DNA of 64,000 nt from Pleurostoma richardsiae (GCA_030052745.1 JANBVO010000009.1:744001-808000), one strand, 5' to 3'. Counted from the stretch's first letter, positions 1 to 11,789 are shown. Translations and numbers: made by a program. The notes: generated from the sequence alone by a model not told the origin.

Positions 1-479
1 TTTTACCGTGATCTCAATATGTACATCTGGATGGACTAAAGCCTTGACCTGCACTCCAGTCCAGGTTGGCTTTGTTTGCTTGAGAAACTTCCGGGCAATA
101 GGAATGACCACGTCACTAATCCCCTGTCCATCTTTCGCTACCTCGAATGTTTGGATCTAGATCCGTGATTAATCGTGGGTTAAGACAGTTTCCAGGGGAC
201 AGACTGCCGCACCTCGTAAACGTATTCCCAAGCATCATCCCCAAGACCGGCAGCTTTGAGACTGCGTGCGACATGCTCAAAGGCCTCCGTCACCTCTTCC
301 TCGATGTTCTCGGATACAGTGTCGTCTTCCCGAATACCAAGCTGCCCCCCTACCATGATAGTTTGCACACCAGCAGGCAGGACTAGGGCATGAGAAATGC
401 CGAAGGCTTCCGCAGGGCCCTCTCCACCGGGCCAATTGTAGAATCGGACGCCATGGGCTGCAAGCTTTGATTCACCCAT
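1..479 (-). CDS. RidA/YjgF-like protein, 3' end cut by window edge
   Basis: Two exons can be read, 479-213 and 156-1, separated by a 56-nt phase-0 intron (gtgcgg...ctag). The join gives 141 residues before the window edge, close to the full length of a RidA-like protein. The reading ends in a typical RidA C-terminal stretch (WTGVQVKALVHPDVHIEI). The start is taken at MGESKLAAHG; an upstream in-frame ATG at 584 would add 35 residues with no family resemblance. RidA proteins hydrolyse reactive enamine/imine intermediates, but fungal L-PSP-like members vary in function, so the exact role is not known. It is divergent from the permease gene that starts at 1403. The stop codon lies outside the window. 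Confidence 0.75.
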
Positions 480-1402
480 TGCTTCGAATGCTAGGCAATG
501 GTTGATTCTGGAGGAGTCCAATGACAACAAAACAATGAAATGAAGGGCCAATCTAAAAGGGGGAGTTGGCTGGCTGTTCTGCACTACTCGTGTTGATACC
601 CAGACTGCTCTATCTTATCTTCACTTTATTCCCCCGGAACCTGTTGCGTCCTTCGTCATCTGTGATAAATCTGTTGATAGTTTCTCACCACGTCAATCTG
701 GTGCGAGCGGGTAAATATCCCATTGGCTCAGATTTTCCACGGTTGAGAGTAGCTTATCCTACTAGCTGTACACACTACTTTCAAGGTGTTGAGCGACTCG
801 CCCCCAGCATCCCTCTCCTTCCGGCCTCTTACTGCAACTTGACCCAATAGGGCAAGACATCTATTCACGGCACTCTGTCTTTATCTCACGGCATTTGCAT
901 ATTGGGGGTCTCTTGTAACCTCGAAGCTGCTCTTGTCAAGCTTGTTTGCATTCGGAAAGTAAGGAAGAGACTATTATACTACAGCGAGCCAGAATCTGGG
1001 GAAACCAGATCCACAGTCGATCCTTAGAGATAGGAGAGGTCTCGGCTGTCTACCCACTGACCAGGGGTGATATCACGACCTTTGATTGGTCTGACCAGCT
1101 ACTGTAGTGTAGTCTTGCCGTACATCCCGAAGATATATCGCTATGTTGAGGTGCAGTGCCATTGTCGACTCTCCCACCAAGGGCATGCAGTCGCTATCAT
1201 CACAGCTGATAGACATGGGTGACGAGGAAAGCTGACGAAAGTTACTAAACACCCGCCCCCGCCCCCCTCGTGGGTGATTCCCCAACTCGCACTTCGCACG
1301 TTCTTCAAACAATAGCCACCTCTGAGTCTCTGACAGAACCATCGACTCTGCCCGAAAGGCCTCACTCTAGATCTCTGACTGTGCAAGAACGAATCAGACA
1401 AG
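480..1402. other. intergenic, divergent promoter region
   Basis: This stretch lies between the RidA-like gene and the permease, which point away from each other. Open frames here are short and have no recognisable protein character. I see no repeat or RNA gene. Confidence 0.6.
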
Positions 1403-3121
1403 ATGGGTGACGCTGGAGACGCTGTGAAGAATGTGTCAACAATCACCGACGATGATGCTCTTGAATTGGAGCATTTGGGCGTCGTGCCCTCGAAGATGAA
1501 GCGGAACTTCAACGTGTGGTCCTTGCTCTTCATGTCCTTCTGTACAAGTGTTACCTGGGAAGCAATTTCATCCTCGATTGCTCAGGCTCTCACATCTGGG
1601 GGGAGTTCTAGCCTTGTCTGGGGATATGTTGCCTCGGCACTGGGTGCCTTTCTCATCGTGCTTTGCATGGCAGAATACGCCAGCATGGTCCCCACGGCAG
1701 GCGGCCAGTATCACTACGTGGCCGAGCTCTCACCGTTGAGTGTGAGGAGGGTTTTCTCCTGGTATGCTGGTTGGATCACGATGATCGGCTGGCTTCTATG
1801 CGCAACTGCGGGCATCTTCGCTACTGCAATGCAAATACAGTCATGGATCATCCTCTTCGCCGAAACTTACGTCTATGAGCGATGGCACACCAGTTTGGTA
1901 ATTCAACCCGTTTTCTGTTGGGCTTTCCCCAAGGCTCATTGTGCTAACGACTCGATATTTCCAGCTCGTCATCGGCCTCACTACCTACTTCACTTTGTTC
2001 TCGATCTTCCAACTCAAGTATTTGCACTACCTCCTATTTGTTGCCATGTTTACACACGTCCTTGGATATTTCGCCACCTCAATCTACCTCTTGGTTCATG
2101 TGAAACAGAAGAACACCGCTTCATACGTGTTTACAGACTTCACCAATAATAGCGGGTGGGACAGCCCTGCGGTGAGCACAGCGACACATTCGATGCGCCC
2201 TTGATCATTCTAACACTCTCAACAGATTGCTTGGTCAATAGGCCTTCTTTCATCCTGCATTGGATTTGTGAACTGGGACAGTTCATTGCACATGGCTGAA
2301 GAGATGAAAAATGCGTCCCGTGATCTTCCGAGGACAAGTAAGCACAACCGATTAACCCAAAAGATATTCGAGAAGCTTTGCTTGACACTCCTGCAGTTTT
2401 GGCCACAATCTTCGTAAGCGGTGTCGTGACGTTCCCATGGGTCATCGCTGTGGCATTCTGCATCACCGATATAGAGGGGGTGCTCAGCGGCCCCGTTGGG
2501 CTTATCAGCCCGATGGCTCAGCTGTACTACAATGTTTCGGGCGGCAACCGTGCTGCGACGATTTGCCTGACCAGCTTTCTCCCTATCCTCGGCTTCTGCG
2601 GTACTGGATCTAGCATCATGTCATCAACTTCACGAGTCGTATGGGCCTTTGCTCGTGATGGAGGCCTTCCTGCGCGCTTCGCGCACATCGGGAACCGCAC
2701 AAAAGCGCCCACCGCGTCCCTCATTCTAACCTGGGCCATCATCTGTGCCATCAGTCTCATTTACGTTGGGAATTCGACTGCTTACTATGGCATATCATCC
2801 GCCTGCACAGTCGCGCTTGTCCTTTCTTATGCCTTTCCCCTGTTCGTCAATGTGTGCTGGGGATTCAAACATTGCACCATTCCGCGCGGCGGGTTTTCTC
2901 TCGGCTATTTTCACCGCCCTCTCGCGGCTATGGCGTTGGTTTGGTGCCTTTACATTTCGATATTTCTGTGCTTCCCTCTCTACCAGCCCACGACGGTCGA
3001 CAATATGAACTATGCCGTGGTGGTGCTGAGTGGTGGTTTCGTCATCGCCGCACTCAGCTGGTTCACATACGGGAAGAGGCATTACATCGGAGTCGTTCAG
3101 GAAATTGAGGGTCATGCTTAG
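1403..3121 (+). CDS. APC-superfamily amino acid/GABA/choline permease
   Basis: Four exons (1403-1897, 1965-2171, 2226-2337, 2397-3121) join in phase to 512 residues. The product is a multi-span membrane transporter of the fungal amino acid/choline permease type. Visible landmarks are the short acidic N-terminal tail, the first membrane segment with WEAISSSIAQAL, the conserved loop EEMKNASRDLPRT which is restored exactly by splicing exons 3 and 4, and SSTSRVVWAFARDGGLP, a signature of Hnm1/Uga4-like permeases. Length and about 12 hydrophobic segments fit the family. The substrate cannot be read from sequence; amino acids, GABA, choline or polyamines are all possible. A P450 and a flavin monooxygenase follow on the same strand, so it may move a substrate or product of those enzymes. 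Confidence 0.9.
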
Positions 3122-3859
3122 CCAGGTATTAGTATTTTCTGAGTATAAATGGCACTACTCCATAGAGAGATGGTTTTTAGGAGCGAAATCGCGACCATAA
3201 ATTCAAGTTGACAAACGTTGTGTTGTCCGGTAGTCTCATTATTGAGCAATATGGACTTCTTACTCTTGTATGTACAAAAGCAAAGCCCCCGGTGCGTTGA
3301 GGTGTTACTGCCTCAGTACGGAAGAATGAAATGACGGGGCCGTAAATCCCCTCAACTCAATCAGTTCATGAGAGTGTCAACTCTGAAGACTTTTCTACAG
3401 GACGGTATGCACGCAGGACTGGCTAGAGAACGCATTCCGTAACAGGCCACGTCTATTGGGCCGATGATGGCTACGTGCTGCCTCAGTGAAACCAGGCCAC
3501 TGCCAACTATTCAGGTTAGACTGCCAGTGATGCTGCCCCCGTGAGATTTATGAAGCAGGGGCATGAAGCACTCTACCAGAGGCGTAATTTTCCGCAGGAT
3601 CCTGGCGATAAGAAACCTTGTTAGGACAAGAGCAGGCGGGGCTAAGAGTAGTTGACTAGCATCTCCGGGGGTTATGCCGATTACTTCCACTGCCTTCTTA
3701 GCGTGTTATCGACTGAAGACCCCGCCGCATGTTATCCTGCCGAGGGATATCGTCCAGTATCGCACCAAACTAGTGGAGTCTTACCACTGTATTCATTTAC
3801 TATCCTCTGCCCTGGCCTCGAGCGGTCCTCACGTTTGTCTCCTGTATCCAGTTCTCCCG
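3122..3859. other. intergenic
   Basis: This is the permease 3' flank and P450 5' flank. The P450 frame is open upstream to an ATG at 3674, but those 62 residues do not look like a P450 anchor, so I treat them as 5' untranslated. Nothing else recognised. Confidence 0.5.
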
Positions 3860-5449
3860 ATGGCGGTGTCAGCCTCACTCATCGGGTTTATCAGTGCATA
3901 CTGGCAATACGCCGTTCCTGTCCTTTGTCTGGCGTATCTACTCTCGAATCGATTCCGGAATGGCCTGAATCGAGTCCCTGGGCCATGGCTCAATTCAATC
4001 TCTACCTTACCACGAATGTGGTCGGTCTACAAAGGACAGCATCATCTTGACGACCTTGAACTACATGCACGATATGGAAATATTGTGCGCCTAGCTCCGA
4101 ACCTCGTTTCGGTGGCCGACTTCACGGAGATAAACCAGCTCTATGGTATCACGACCAAGTTTATCAAGTCTCCCTTCTATGACCTTTCGGCTGTGTACGA
4201 TGAGGAGGGACTGGTACCAGACCCCTTCGTCATTCGCCAAGACAAAGCACTGCATTCGCGCATGAGGCGCAATGCGGCCAACGCCTATAGTCTGAATGGG
4301 CTTATGCAGTTTGAACCCTGGGTTGAACCCGTCATCACCCGCGTCACGCATGTCATAGATGAACATGCCGACACAAGGGCGCCTTTTGACCTGGGGCAGC
4401 TCCTGAAACGTTTCGCCATGGACGCTGTCTGTAGTCTAACATTTGGAAGGGATTTTAACTATCTGGAAAAGGGGGATGAGATGAGGTTTTTCAAGAGTGT
4501 CGATCTGTTCACAGCATATATGTCTATCGTAGGTATCCCCACTGCTCGAGAAGAGCAACGTCCCCTCGGTCATTATGCCAGCTGCTAAATCTATCGTCAT
4601 CCGCAGTTTGGACATGTTGCATGGCTTCACCCTTACCTTCTGGGCAATCCGAAGATAGCTCAGCTGGCTACTCGGGGCGACACCTCTTCAAACGCCATGA
4701 TCGAGATTACTACTCAAGAGTTGCAACGTTTTCGGGCATGTCCTCCGGCCGAAGGCGATGCGATGACATTCCTGAGTCGCCTTGCCCTCAACCAGAGCAC
4801 AAGCCCAAAGTCGATCAATGACCGAGAAGTGATTACGCACGCTTTTGGGAACGTAGCGGCTGGGTCCGACACAACTGCGATCGCCATAAGAGCCGTCTTC
4901 TTTTATGTCATGACACACAAACATGTTTATAATCGGTTATGCACGGAGATCAGGAGCAATCTGGAAGCTCCTGTCGGTTTTCAAGCTGCGTTCAGCCTGC
5001 CATATCTAAAAGCCGCTGTTCAAGAGGCAATGCGCATGCACCCGTCCGTCGGACAGCTTCTCGGCCGCACAGTGCCAGCTGAAGGGGCCACCATCGGCGG
5101 ATATCGGATGGGTGGTGGTGCTGAGGTCGGGATATCCCCGTGGGTTCTGCATCGGAATCCAGAGGTTTTCCCTGAGCCCAACACCTTTAAGCCGGAAAGA
5201 TGGATCATCGGTGAGGGCTGTCCAGACGAAGACCACCTGAAACTTATGAATAGGTGTTTCTTTGCGTTTGGACACGGCGCTCACACCTGCAGTGGAAAGC
5301 ACATAAGCATCATGGAGATTACAAAGCTTGTGCCCTCCATTCTCTTGCGGTACGACCTAGAGCTTGTTGGAGATAGGGAAAGGTTGAGTTTTACCAATTG
5401 GTGGTTCACTCAACAGCATCATTTAGAGGTCAAGGCTACCCGTCGGTAG
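3860..5449 (+). CDS. cytochrome P450 monooxygenase (pisatin demethylase-like)
   Basis: Two exons (3860-4528 and 4607-5449) with one 78-nt phase-0 intron give 503 residues, a normal length for a microsomal fungal P450. The start MAVSASLIGF opens a hydrophobic membrane anchor followed by the proline-containing hinge NRVPGPW. The I-helix oxygen-binding motif AGSDTT lies near residue 308, the K-helix ExxR (EAMR) near 366, and the haem-binding loop FGHGAHTCSGKH with its cysteine ligand near 446. All key residues are present, so it should be active. The haem-loop and meander sequence resemble the pisatin demethylase/benzoate hydroxylase-like group of ascomycete P450s. The substrate is unknown. It sits between the permease and an FAD monooxygenase on the same strand. 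Confidence 0.93.
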
Positions 5450-5963
5450 CTATCGTGGTTACGTAGTCGCACATCAAACACAAAAGAAGATGAATAAAGC
5501 AAAACATTCCTCCAATGAATCTAGATGTCGTGGAGGCTTCAACCAAAGATCAGAATTGTTCATCCGTCAGCCATCATTGTCAACCTCATAGTCCATCATT
5601 GCAAGCATTGCAAGGTGTCACAAATCATGTTTTCTGTTATCGCCACCAACCCAAAACTTCCCATATGGTCGCACAGTCGGAGAACACCAAAACACTGCTC
5701 CGGAGAGATAGGATGGGAAAGGCTAAGGATCCACCAGCGACAGTAGGCGGCGGCAAAGGAGACTAGTATGAAGCCTGGCCAATAGAGTAAATATCCGCTC
5801 CTCAACACTGTTCGTCGAGAGCGTGCCCCACTGGTCCCAATATTCTGAGAGTCACTGTTCTCAACACGACGGCATATAATGGAACTCTGCTGCATAGAAT
5901 ATTCTGACTGGCGGACAAGCATTTCTAGCCTCTATGAGGATCTCAGCTTCAAGATACACTAAG
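5450..5963. other. intergenic
   Basis: P450 3' flank and monooxygenase promoter. Apart from the AATAAA noted separately, the only feature seen is a TATA-like string (catataat) near 5873. Overlapping open frames on both strands show no protein character. Confidence 0.5.
5493..5498 (+). terminator. AATAAA polyadenylation signal candidate
   Basis: A canonical AATAAA lies 44 nt after the P450 stop codon, a typical position for a fungal poly(A) signal. It is a short motif and could occur by chance. Confidence 0.35.
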
Positions 5964-7439
5964 ATGACAATCTCTGACTTGCATGTTATTGTTGTTGGTG
6001 CCGGCTTTGCCGGCCTTACCGCCGCCATTGAGTGTCGCCTGCGTGGAATGAAGGCAACTTTGTTAGAAAGCTACCCTACGAGCCGCAACTACGGCGACAT
6101 ATTGGACTTCTCTCCTAACGGCGGACTACACTTTGAGAGATGGGATGGAGGCCAGGTCGCTCGGGAGCTCATGGAAGTTTGCCTCAACGACACGGATCAG
6201 TTCGAGTACTTCAAATATGACGGTACCAAGGTTCTGGAAGAGCCATTCCTGCTGAAAAAAGAGCATTACTATCGATTGCTGGGGGGCCATCGCGGTGAGA
6301 TGCATGAGATTGTGTGCAATTATGCCGCAAGAATTGGAGTGAAGATGCGCTTTGGAGAAAAGGTGGTCCAGTACATCGATAACGAGGAAGAGGTGGGAGT
6401 CCTTACGGAGGCGGGGAAGAAGTACGTCGGGGACGTCGTTGTTGCGTCTGACGGCCCCAAGTCTCTAGGTCGCACTCAGATCCTGGGGCTGCCGGAGACA
6501 AAAGTCAACAGTGGCTATGCTATCTATCGAGCACACTGCAAAATCACCGAGGACCATCGGAAGCACCCTCTGATTGGACCTTTGTGCCGCGAAAGCCCTA
6601 ATTTCACTGGTATGTGGGTTGGGAAGGATTTACACATGATCATCTACACATGGAAGGGAGGCAAAGACATGGCTTGGGTCTTAACCCATAAGGTATGTAT
6701 TTGGAAAAGAATCATCCTTTTCATGTGACATTCTTTGATCATGACCGTTCTCTAGGATGAAGCCGATATCTCGGAATCCTGGTCATTTCCCGGAAGAATC
6801 AATGATGCTTTGGCCTATCTCGAGGAAGGAAAATTCGCAGACGTCTGCAAGGAGGTTGTGCGCCACACGCCCGAGGATAAGATCATTGACTACAAGCTTG
6901 TCTGGCGGGAGGCGATCACCACCTGGCTAGGCAAAAGCAAAAGAAGTCTGGTTATTGGAGATGCGGCACATTGTCACTTGCCGACCTCTGCCCAAGGTGG
7001 GTGCCAGGCTGTGGAAGATGGCGTGGTACTCGCCATCTGCTTGGAAAAGGCAAATGGCGATGTTCCTCTCGCTCTGCAAGTGTTTGAGAGGATCCGTTTC
7101 AACAGGTCTCACATACTTCACCAGTCCTCCATTACAGCTCGCGACGATATGCACATGATCGACTGGGAATCTGATTTCATTCTCGAACATCCAGAGATTT
7201 TGAACATCCCTCGCATGGCGTGGGTAATAGATTTCGACGCGAAAGACGATGCTGAGCGGCATTTTGACCAGTTAGCGGCGGATGTCAAGGGTGGGAAGAA
7301 GGGCACGATTGAGGAATTGTCTCTTCCAGCAACTGGAACTTTCGGGTTAGATGCCAGACGGTATTTTGATAATGACGCGCCAAGTCCTGGAAATGTAGCC
7401 GCGAACACAGAGGCAGTGGCGGCCTCAGCATCAGCATAG
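5964..7439 (+). CDS. FAD-dependent monooxygenase, salicylate hydroxylase-like
   Basis: Two exons (5964-6692 and 6756-7439) joined by a 63-nt phase-0 intron encode 470 residues. The N-terminal FAD-binding motif GxGxxG appears as VVGAGFAGLTAAIE. A second FAD contact, GDAAH, lies in exon 2 (VIGDAAHCHLPTSAQGG), as in class A flavoprotein aromatic hydroxylases. Such enzymes use NAD(P)H and oxygen to hydroxylate aromatic rings; fungal relatives also act in polyketide and indole-diterpene pathways. The start MTISDLHV is preferred; an in-frame ATG at 5934 would add ten residues. With the upstream P450 and permease it forms a three-gene co-directional group. The C-terminus is a short alanine/serine tail. 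The substrate is unknown. Confidence 0.92.
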
Positions 7440-8085
7440 TTTCATACCACGTTGGTCGATTAGGTCAGAACATCACTTAAGGACTGTTGGGAGTTCTTTG
7501 TCGCCCAGAGGCCGTGATGTGAGTCATCATGGAACTCCATGCCCAGTGATGCTCGGTAATAGATAAACCAGACAACGGGAACTCGTGAGGGCAACATAAT
7601 TGGCTCACATTAGCATTTCAATCTGCCCAACCACCATTTTGGCAGCAATGTTCATGTATAGATCGCACCCCTCGACACATCGTCATAGACTGAACTGAGC
7701 GACCGAATGCCACAACTAATACAGTCTGATTTCGAATTGTGCGGGCTGGACTACTTTTCCTTCACAAGGATCCATGCTACCGTCGTATCAGGATCGCGGA
7801 GTAACCAAGTGGACCATTTCCCTGGATACCTCGAAGCATCTGGTCGAGATTATTCCGTTCATCTATACAAAATAAATCGTCTGCACTGGTTATCGTGCGT
7901 GCCATAAAAACGGAGGTGATACGAGCATGAACTTGTCTTTATTTATTGGGGATTGAATGCCCTCTGTGGAACATCTGCTCTTGATCCCTTGTGAGCATCT
8001 AACTATCTATCTAGATGAAGACAGTACTTGCACAGAAACGAGGGAACGACCTGGTGTGAAAGTTACCCAGTGTGGCTGACGGCGA
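7440..8085. other. intergenic between convergent genes
   Basis: 3' flanks of the monooxygenase and of the nuclease-like gene. A 66-codon frame at 7707 has no recognisable features. Nothing else seen. Confidence 0.5.
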
Positions 8086-9897
8086 TCATGGTTCATACGG
8101 TTTGGAGTACTCCTCTTCCGTCATGAGCTCGTACTTTCTCTTGGAGACATCCTTCACCAGGGCCATTCCACCATCCACCTCTCGGTGATTGTAGAATGCT
8201 ATAAACTCTTCAAGAGTATGCTTGTCCGAGAAGGAAACGAAAATTTTGCGGGTGCATTTCCGGCAGCGCTCATGCTCGCCAGACATCCCGCCGTTATGAT
8301 GTCCAAGGTATCCGATAGCAGTAGGCCCATACCGCCCGAAGACATCCCACAGCCTGCCATAGGGCTCGGCGAGCTCCCCAGAGGGGCAGACCCCGTCCCG
8401 CATCGTAATCAAGGCCACATGGGGCGATAGATATGGCGAGGAGGGATAGTTTCCATGCCCTAGCTTTGTATTGAGAGGTCTTCCTCCGTGCTGTTCCACA
8501 TTTCCCCTCGACTGTCTTGCTCCAGGGTGCGTTGTCTCCGTGGCGGAGGCTTGCACGCTCCCCATATATGGATTTTGCGTGTAGACGCTCCCTGTGTTTG
8601 ACTCGGGTACCGACTCCAGCTTTGACGTTGTTCCGCGACAAAATTGCTCCTGCCTGATACCGCTGTACCCGTTCTTCGGAATGTTCGCTCGCATATCGGA
8701 GGGAGGAGGAGACGTTGATCGGCTCCGATAACCTTCGTAGGGGTACTTGTAGGCTCGGGCATTGGGCTCGTGATGCTCGTGGTCATCCTGATCTGGAACT
8801 GCTTTGGACGAAAAGGCTTTGGTCTCCGAATGACCTACCAGTTCATAAAGCGCTCCAGGTCCCTCATTCTGAAGTTTGCGTCTCTTGGCATTCCTGGGGC
8901 TCGAAGGCTTAACGGCCTCCCTAGGCTCGGGGCTGTCCAACTCAATGACCTCTTTGGGCTCGGGCGTATCCAACTCGATGATCTCTCGGGGCTCTGGTGT
9001 GACCAAGTCAATGATCTCTCTATGCTCTGGCGTAGCCACCTTCGTGATTTCTGTCGCCCCCGAGCCAGATTGACCCTGACCCTGACTGTGTGGTTGTAAC
9101 TCATCTTTCTGGTGCTTCCTCTTCTTTGTAGGAGCTCCTACAGTGAACTGTTCCCCAGTCGTGGAGAGGCGCACCAGTGACACAAGAAGAGCCAGAGTAC
9201 GCACGGCGTCATTTCCTGAGTTATGGGTGTTGGTATTTTTGTAATCGTAGAGCGTGAGGGCTGCCATCGTAGCCTCAAGTGAGCGGTGTTGGGTTACTCC
9301 CGGGCCCTCTACCTCCTTCGAGATCTTTTGTACGTCAACCCACGACGAGAACAGCGGCGCCATGCCTCGGAGGAAACGCGCGATGACGTCCAATTCTAGC
9401 CCTTGTGCGAAGACAACAAGCATGAGGTCGTTGGGGGTATTATTTTTCATCGCCTGGATTGCAGCGACGATGCTCGATGCGTCGTGGATGGGTTCCGTCT
9501 CTCCCCATCGGAACTTCTCGCCACGTTGCAGCTCGTCGGCGAACCTAAAGAATCGTATCTCGGGCTTGAAACGATCGACGAAGTTTTTCAGTGACGTGAA
9601 CTTCCTTGTCGTCGCGTCCTTTGGTACGCTAGGGAGGAAGGTGAGGCCAACGTCGAGCAGCTTGTGGGTATGGGGGGAAGGCCGAACTGCCGCGTCGAAG
9701 GCGATGACGGCGGACGTTTCCAGCCGGCTCTGAAGAGTGGCGACGTCGGTAATCTCGCTGTCAAGGAACCTTTTCCCCTCTCCGGACTCATAGAACTGCA
9801 TGTGCTTGCCACGAGCCATTTTCCATGCCGTTGGCTCGTCAGTGGGAGTCAAGTTGCAATGCCGGGGCAAGGCGGACACGCGCCCGTCAAGCGACAA
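8086..9897 (-). CDS. degenerate DEDDh exonuclease-like protein with SIM-like repeats and RRM-like C-terminus
   Basis: A single open frame of 603 codons. Residues about 40-240 resemble the Gfd2/YDR514C-type DEDDh exonuclease fold: an exo I-like strand (VIAFDAAV), an ExoII-like helix (GLELDVIARF) and a final helix with HNSGNDAVRTLALL giving the usual His and Asp. The glutamate expected two residues after the first aspartate is replaced by alanine, so catalysis is doubtful. Next comes a basic segment (KKRKHQK), then tandem 11-residue repeats of the form TPEPREIIELD, which look like SUMO-interaction motifs, then a long disordered region. The last roughly 100 residues (GRLWDVFGRYGP, KIFVSFSDKHTLEEF) resemble an RRM-like fold. 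In-frame methionines at 9819 and 9801 are alternative starts. The role is unknown; a nuclear nucleic-acid-associated adaptor is an inference. Confidence 0.7.
   Translation of the reverse strand: MSLDGRVSALPRHCNLTPTDEPTAWKMARGKHMQFYESGEGKRFLDSEITDVATLQSRLETSAVIAFDAAVRPSPHTHKLLDVGLTFLPSVPKDATTRKFTSLKNFVDRFKPEIRFFRFADELQRGEKFRWGETEPIHDASSIVAAIQAMKNNTPNDLMLVVFAQGLELDVIARFLRGMAPLFSSWVDVQKISKEVEGPGVTQHRSLEATMAALTLYDYKNTNTHNSGNDAVRTLALLVSLVRLSTTGEQFTVGAPTKKRKHQKDELQPHSQGQGQSGSGATEITKVATPEHREIIDLVTPEPREIIELDTPEPKEVIELDSPEPREAVKPSSPRNAKRRKLQNEGPGALYELVGHSETKAFSSKAVPDQDDHEHHEPNARAYKYPYEGYRSRSTSPPPSDMRANIPKNGYSGIRQEQFCRGTTSKLESVPESNTGSVYTQNPYMGSVQASATETTHPGARQSRGNVEQHGGRPLNTKLGHGNYPSSPYLSPHVALITMRDGVCPSGELAEPYGRLWDVFGRYGPTAIGYLGHHNGGMSGEHERCRKCTRKIFVSFSDKHTLEEFIAFYNHREVDGGMALVKDVSKRKYELMTEEEYSKPYEP
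8926..9036 (-). repeat. 33-bp tandem repeat coding SIM-like units
   Basis: Three full 33-bp units (8926-8958, 8959-8991, 8992-9024) and a partial fourth lie in frame within the 603-codon gene. Each encodes a version of TPEPREIIELD. The hydrophobic cores (IIDLV, IIELD, VIELD) next to acidic and Ser/Thr residues match the SUMO-interaction consensus. Confidence 0.75.
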
Positions 9898-10999
9898 AAA
9901 ACACGTAGAAAGCAGTGACCGATTTTTGTGTGCAGTTGCTCAGAAGAGCTCGAGGAACGGCCGGGCGAAATGCTCGGGTAGATGAGCAAGAGTGTGTTAC
10001 TGGAGGCCGTGTTGATGTCGCTCGGGGTTGAGGTTGAGTGTTATGATGAGGCAGCTCAGCTTGCACGAAGATTGAGTTTTGGGTATGTGTTTCAATTTGA
10101 GACCTCGACCAGTAAAGGACCCGAGATCAACCTTGGATTGATCTCTGACAACCCCAATCTGTGTGCTCTAACTTGAAATTTACCTAAGATACATCTCGCA
10201 TCTCTACTGGTGGCCAACCTCAAGTCCACGTCGGCTGTCAATTCTACAGCGGAGGACGTCCTGCCGGCAAAAGTGCCTGCTATAACTCACGAAGTCTACT
10301 TGCCTACCGACTTGTACAGATTGCGAGATACGACCTTGTGATACTACTATGGGCTGCTCTTCGGTTTGAAAGCTCGTCATCCCCCTTTATTGTTCCTGTC
10401 ACAGGACTACCCTTATGTGCTTCAGTGTCGTCTTTGGCATCCTTTACGTAGTGGGCAGCAAGAGGAATCTACTCCGAGTGTCTACTATCTCAGCAAGTTA
10501 CTGAAACTCTTTCCTGTCGTCTCTCTAATCACAGCATTGTACTTGGCATTAGAATAGTTTGTCTATTCGGCAAGTTTATTAAGGAGGGTAACTGCGTGAA
10601 GCTGCCGGCGGTAAACAAAAGTTAGTACCTAACGATAGTATCACTTTGACACATCATCCTCGAGCTAAGATACCGACGGGCATCTTCCTGCACTTCCCAG
10701 GATGTTTTTCTTTCCTTTTCCGCCCTTAAGATCATCCCACGTCCTTTGTAGGGACTCTCTGCAACTTCCATCGTGCTGGGTGACGTTGCTTGTGGAACTA
10801 CCTTGGCATGCCTGCTCCCTTTGTAATTACAGTTCCCAAGGACGCCAGCTACTTGGACGCAGATGTCCCATGTCCGTCTTTAACCTCCTTTCAGCTGGCG
10901 GGGCAAGTTCCATTTTGACCTTCTTCACTCCCAGCCGCACTTCAGTCTGGCCCATATTTGCGACCGGCACCGTCCAACCATGATCCCCCTCCCCGTGGT
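9898..10999. other. intergenic
   Basis: Short open frames only (around 9982, 10366 and 10702). None has a signal peptide, domain motif or consistent splice structure. No repeat seen. Confidence 0.5.
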
Positions 11000-11789
11000 C
11001 TAAGGAATTAGCCCCTGCTTCTCCTTTCCAAGACGTCCGACCTCAGGGGATTCTGTGCCTTGCGCTGGAATCGTCTCTGCATCGCATTCGCGGACGGTGT
11101 CCCAGCGCTGCGAGGCCGCACAGAGTCTGGATCTACAACGACAATGGTCTTTGGTAACGCGAAGAAACGTTAGTCTACGTACCCGTTTCAACGACATGCT
11201 TCCTGCTCGGCGTCCGGTTCGGCGCACGTAGAGGGGCACTCACATCGGCTTTCCGCGACCCGGCTGGCGACACGGGTTCGGTGATTGCAGGCGTCTCTGC
11301 CGAATCACTTGCCCTGGGAGACGTGGCTATCTTGGAGGACACGCTCCCCTCCCGGGGCACCGCCGATATCTGCCTAGGCTGAGTGGGGGAACAGGGAGAT
11401 GGGAGGGAATCAGCCGATGCTTCCTCAGTCGGTTTGCCTTCACCGCACTTCTCCCTGTAGCACTCCAGGATCTCGTGCACGAGTTCCAGAACGAGTGTCG
11501 CTCCCTCCGGGACCAGCCCCTCCGCGCGATCGGCCCCGACGGCACGCCGCAGGCTGTCGGCGCAGAACTGCTCCTCGCGGCTGTACTCGTCGATGCAACG
11601 GAGCAGATACCGGGCGATATGGCGACGTGGGCCCTCGTCCAGGGTGCGCACGTAGGCACGGACGCGCTGCGGCTGCGACTTCACGTAGAGCGCGAGAATG
11701 TCGGCCCCAAAGTCGGTGGCCCAGCGCTTGCCCATGCGCTCCTCAGCAAGGGGGGAGTCATCATTTCGGGGACGCTTGAGGGAGCCCAT
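11000..11789 (-). CDS. hypothetical protein, two exons
   Basis: Exon 1 (11789-11183) and exon 2 (11148-11000) join across a 34-nt gap with a gtacgt donor, a CTAAC branch-like site and a phase-matched AG, giving 251 residues. The intron is unusually short; without splicing the protein would stop five codons further. The N-terminal 20 residues include KRPRNDD, which could serve nuclear import. A helical segment follows (FGADILALYVKSQPQRVRAYV, then RHIARYLLRCIDEYS). The rest is a low-complexity Ser/Pro/Ala-rich tail. I do not recognise the family. The start MGSLKRPRND was chosen over an ATG at 11846 because the upstream residues are low-complexity. Confidence 0.5.
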
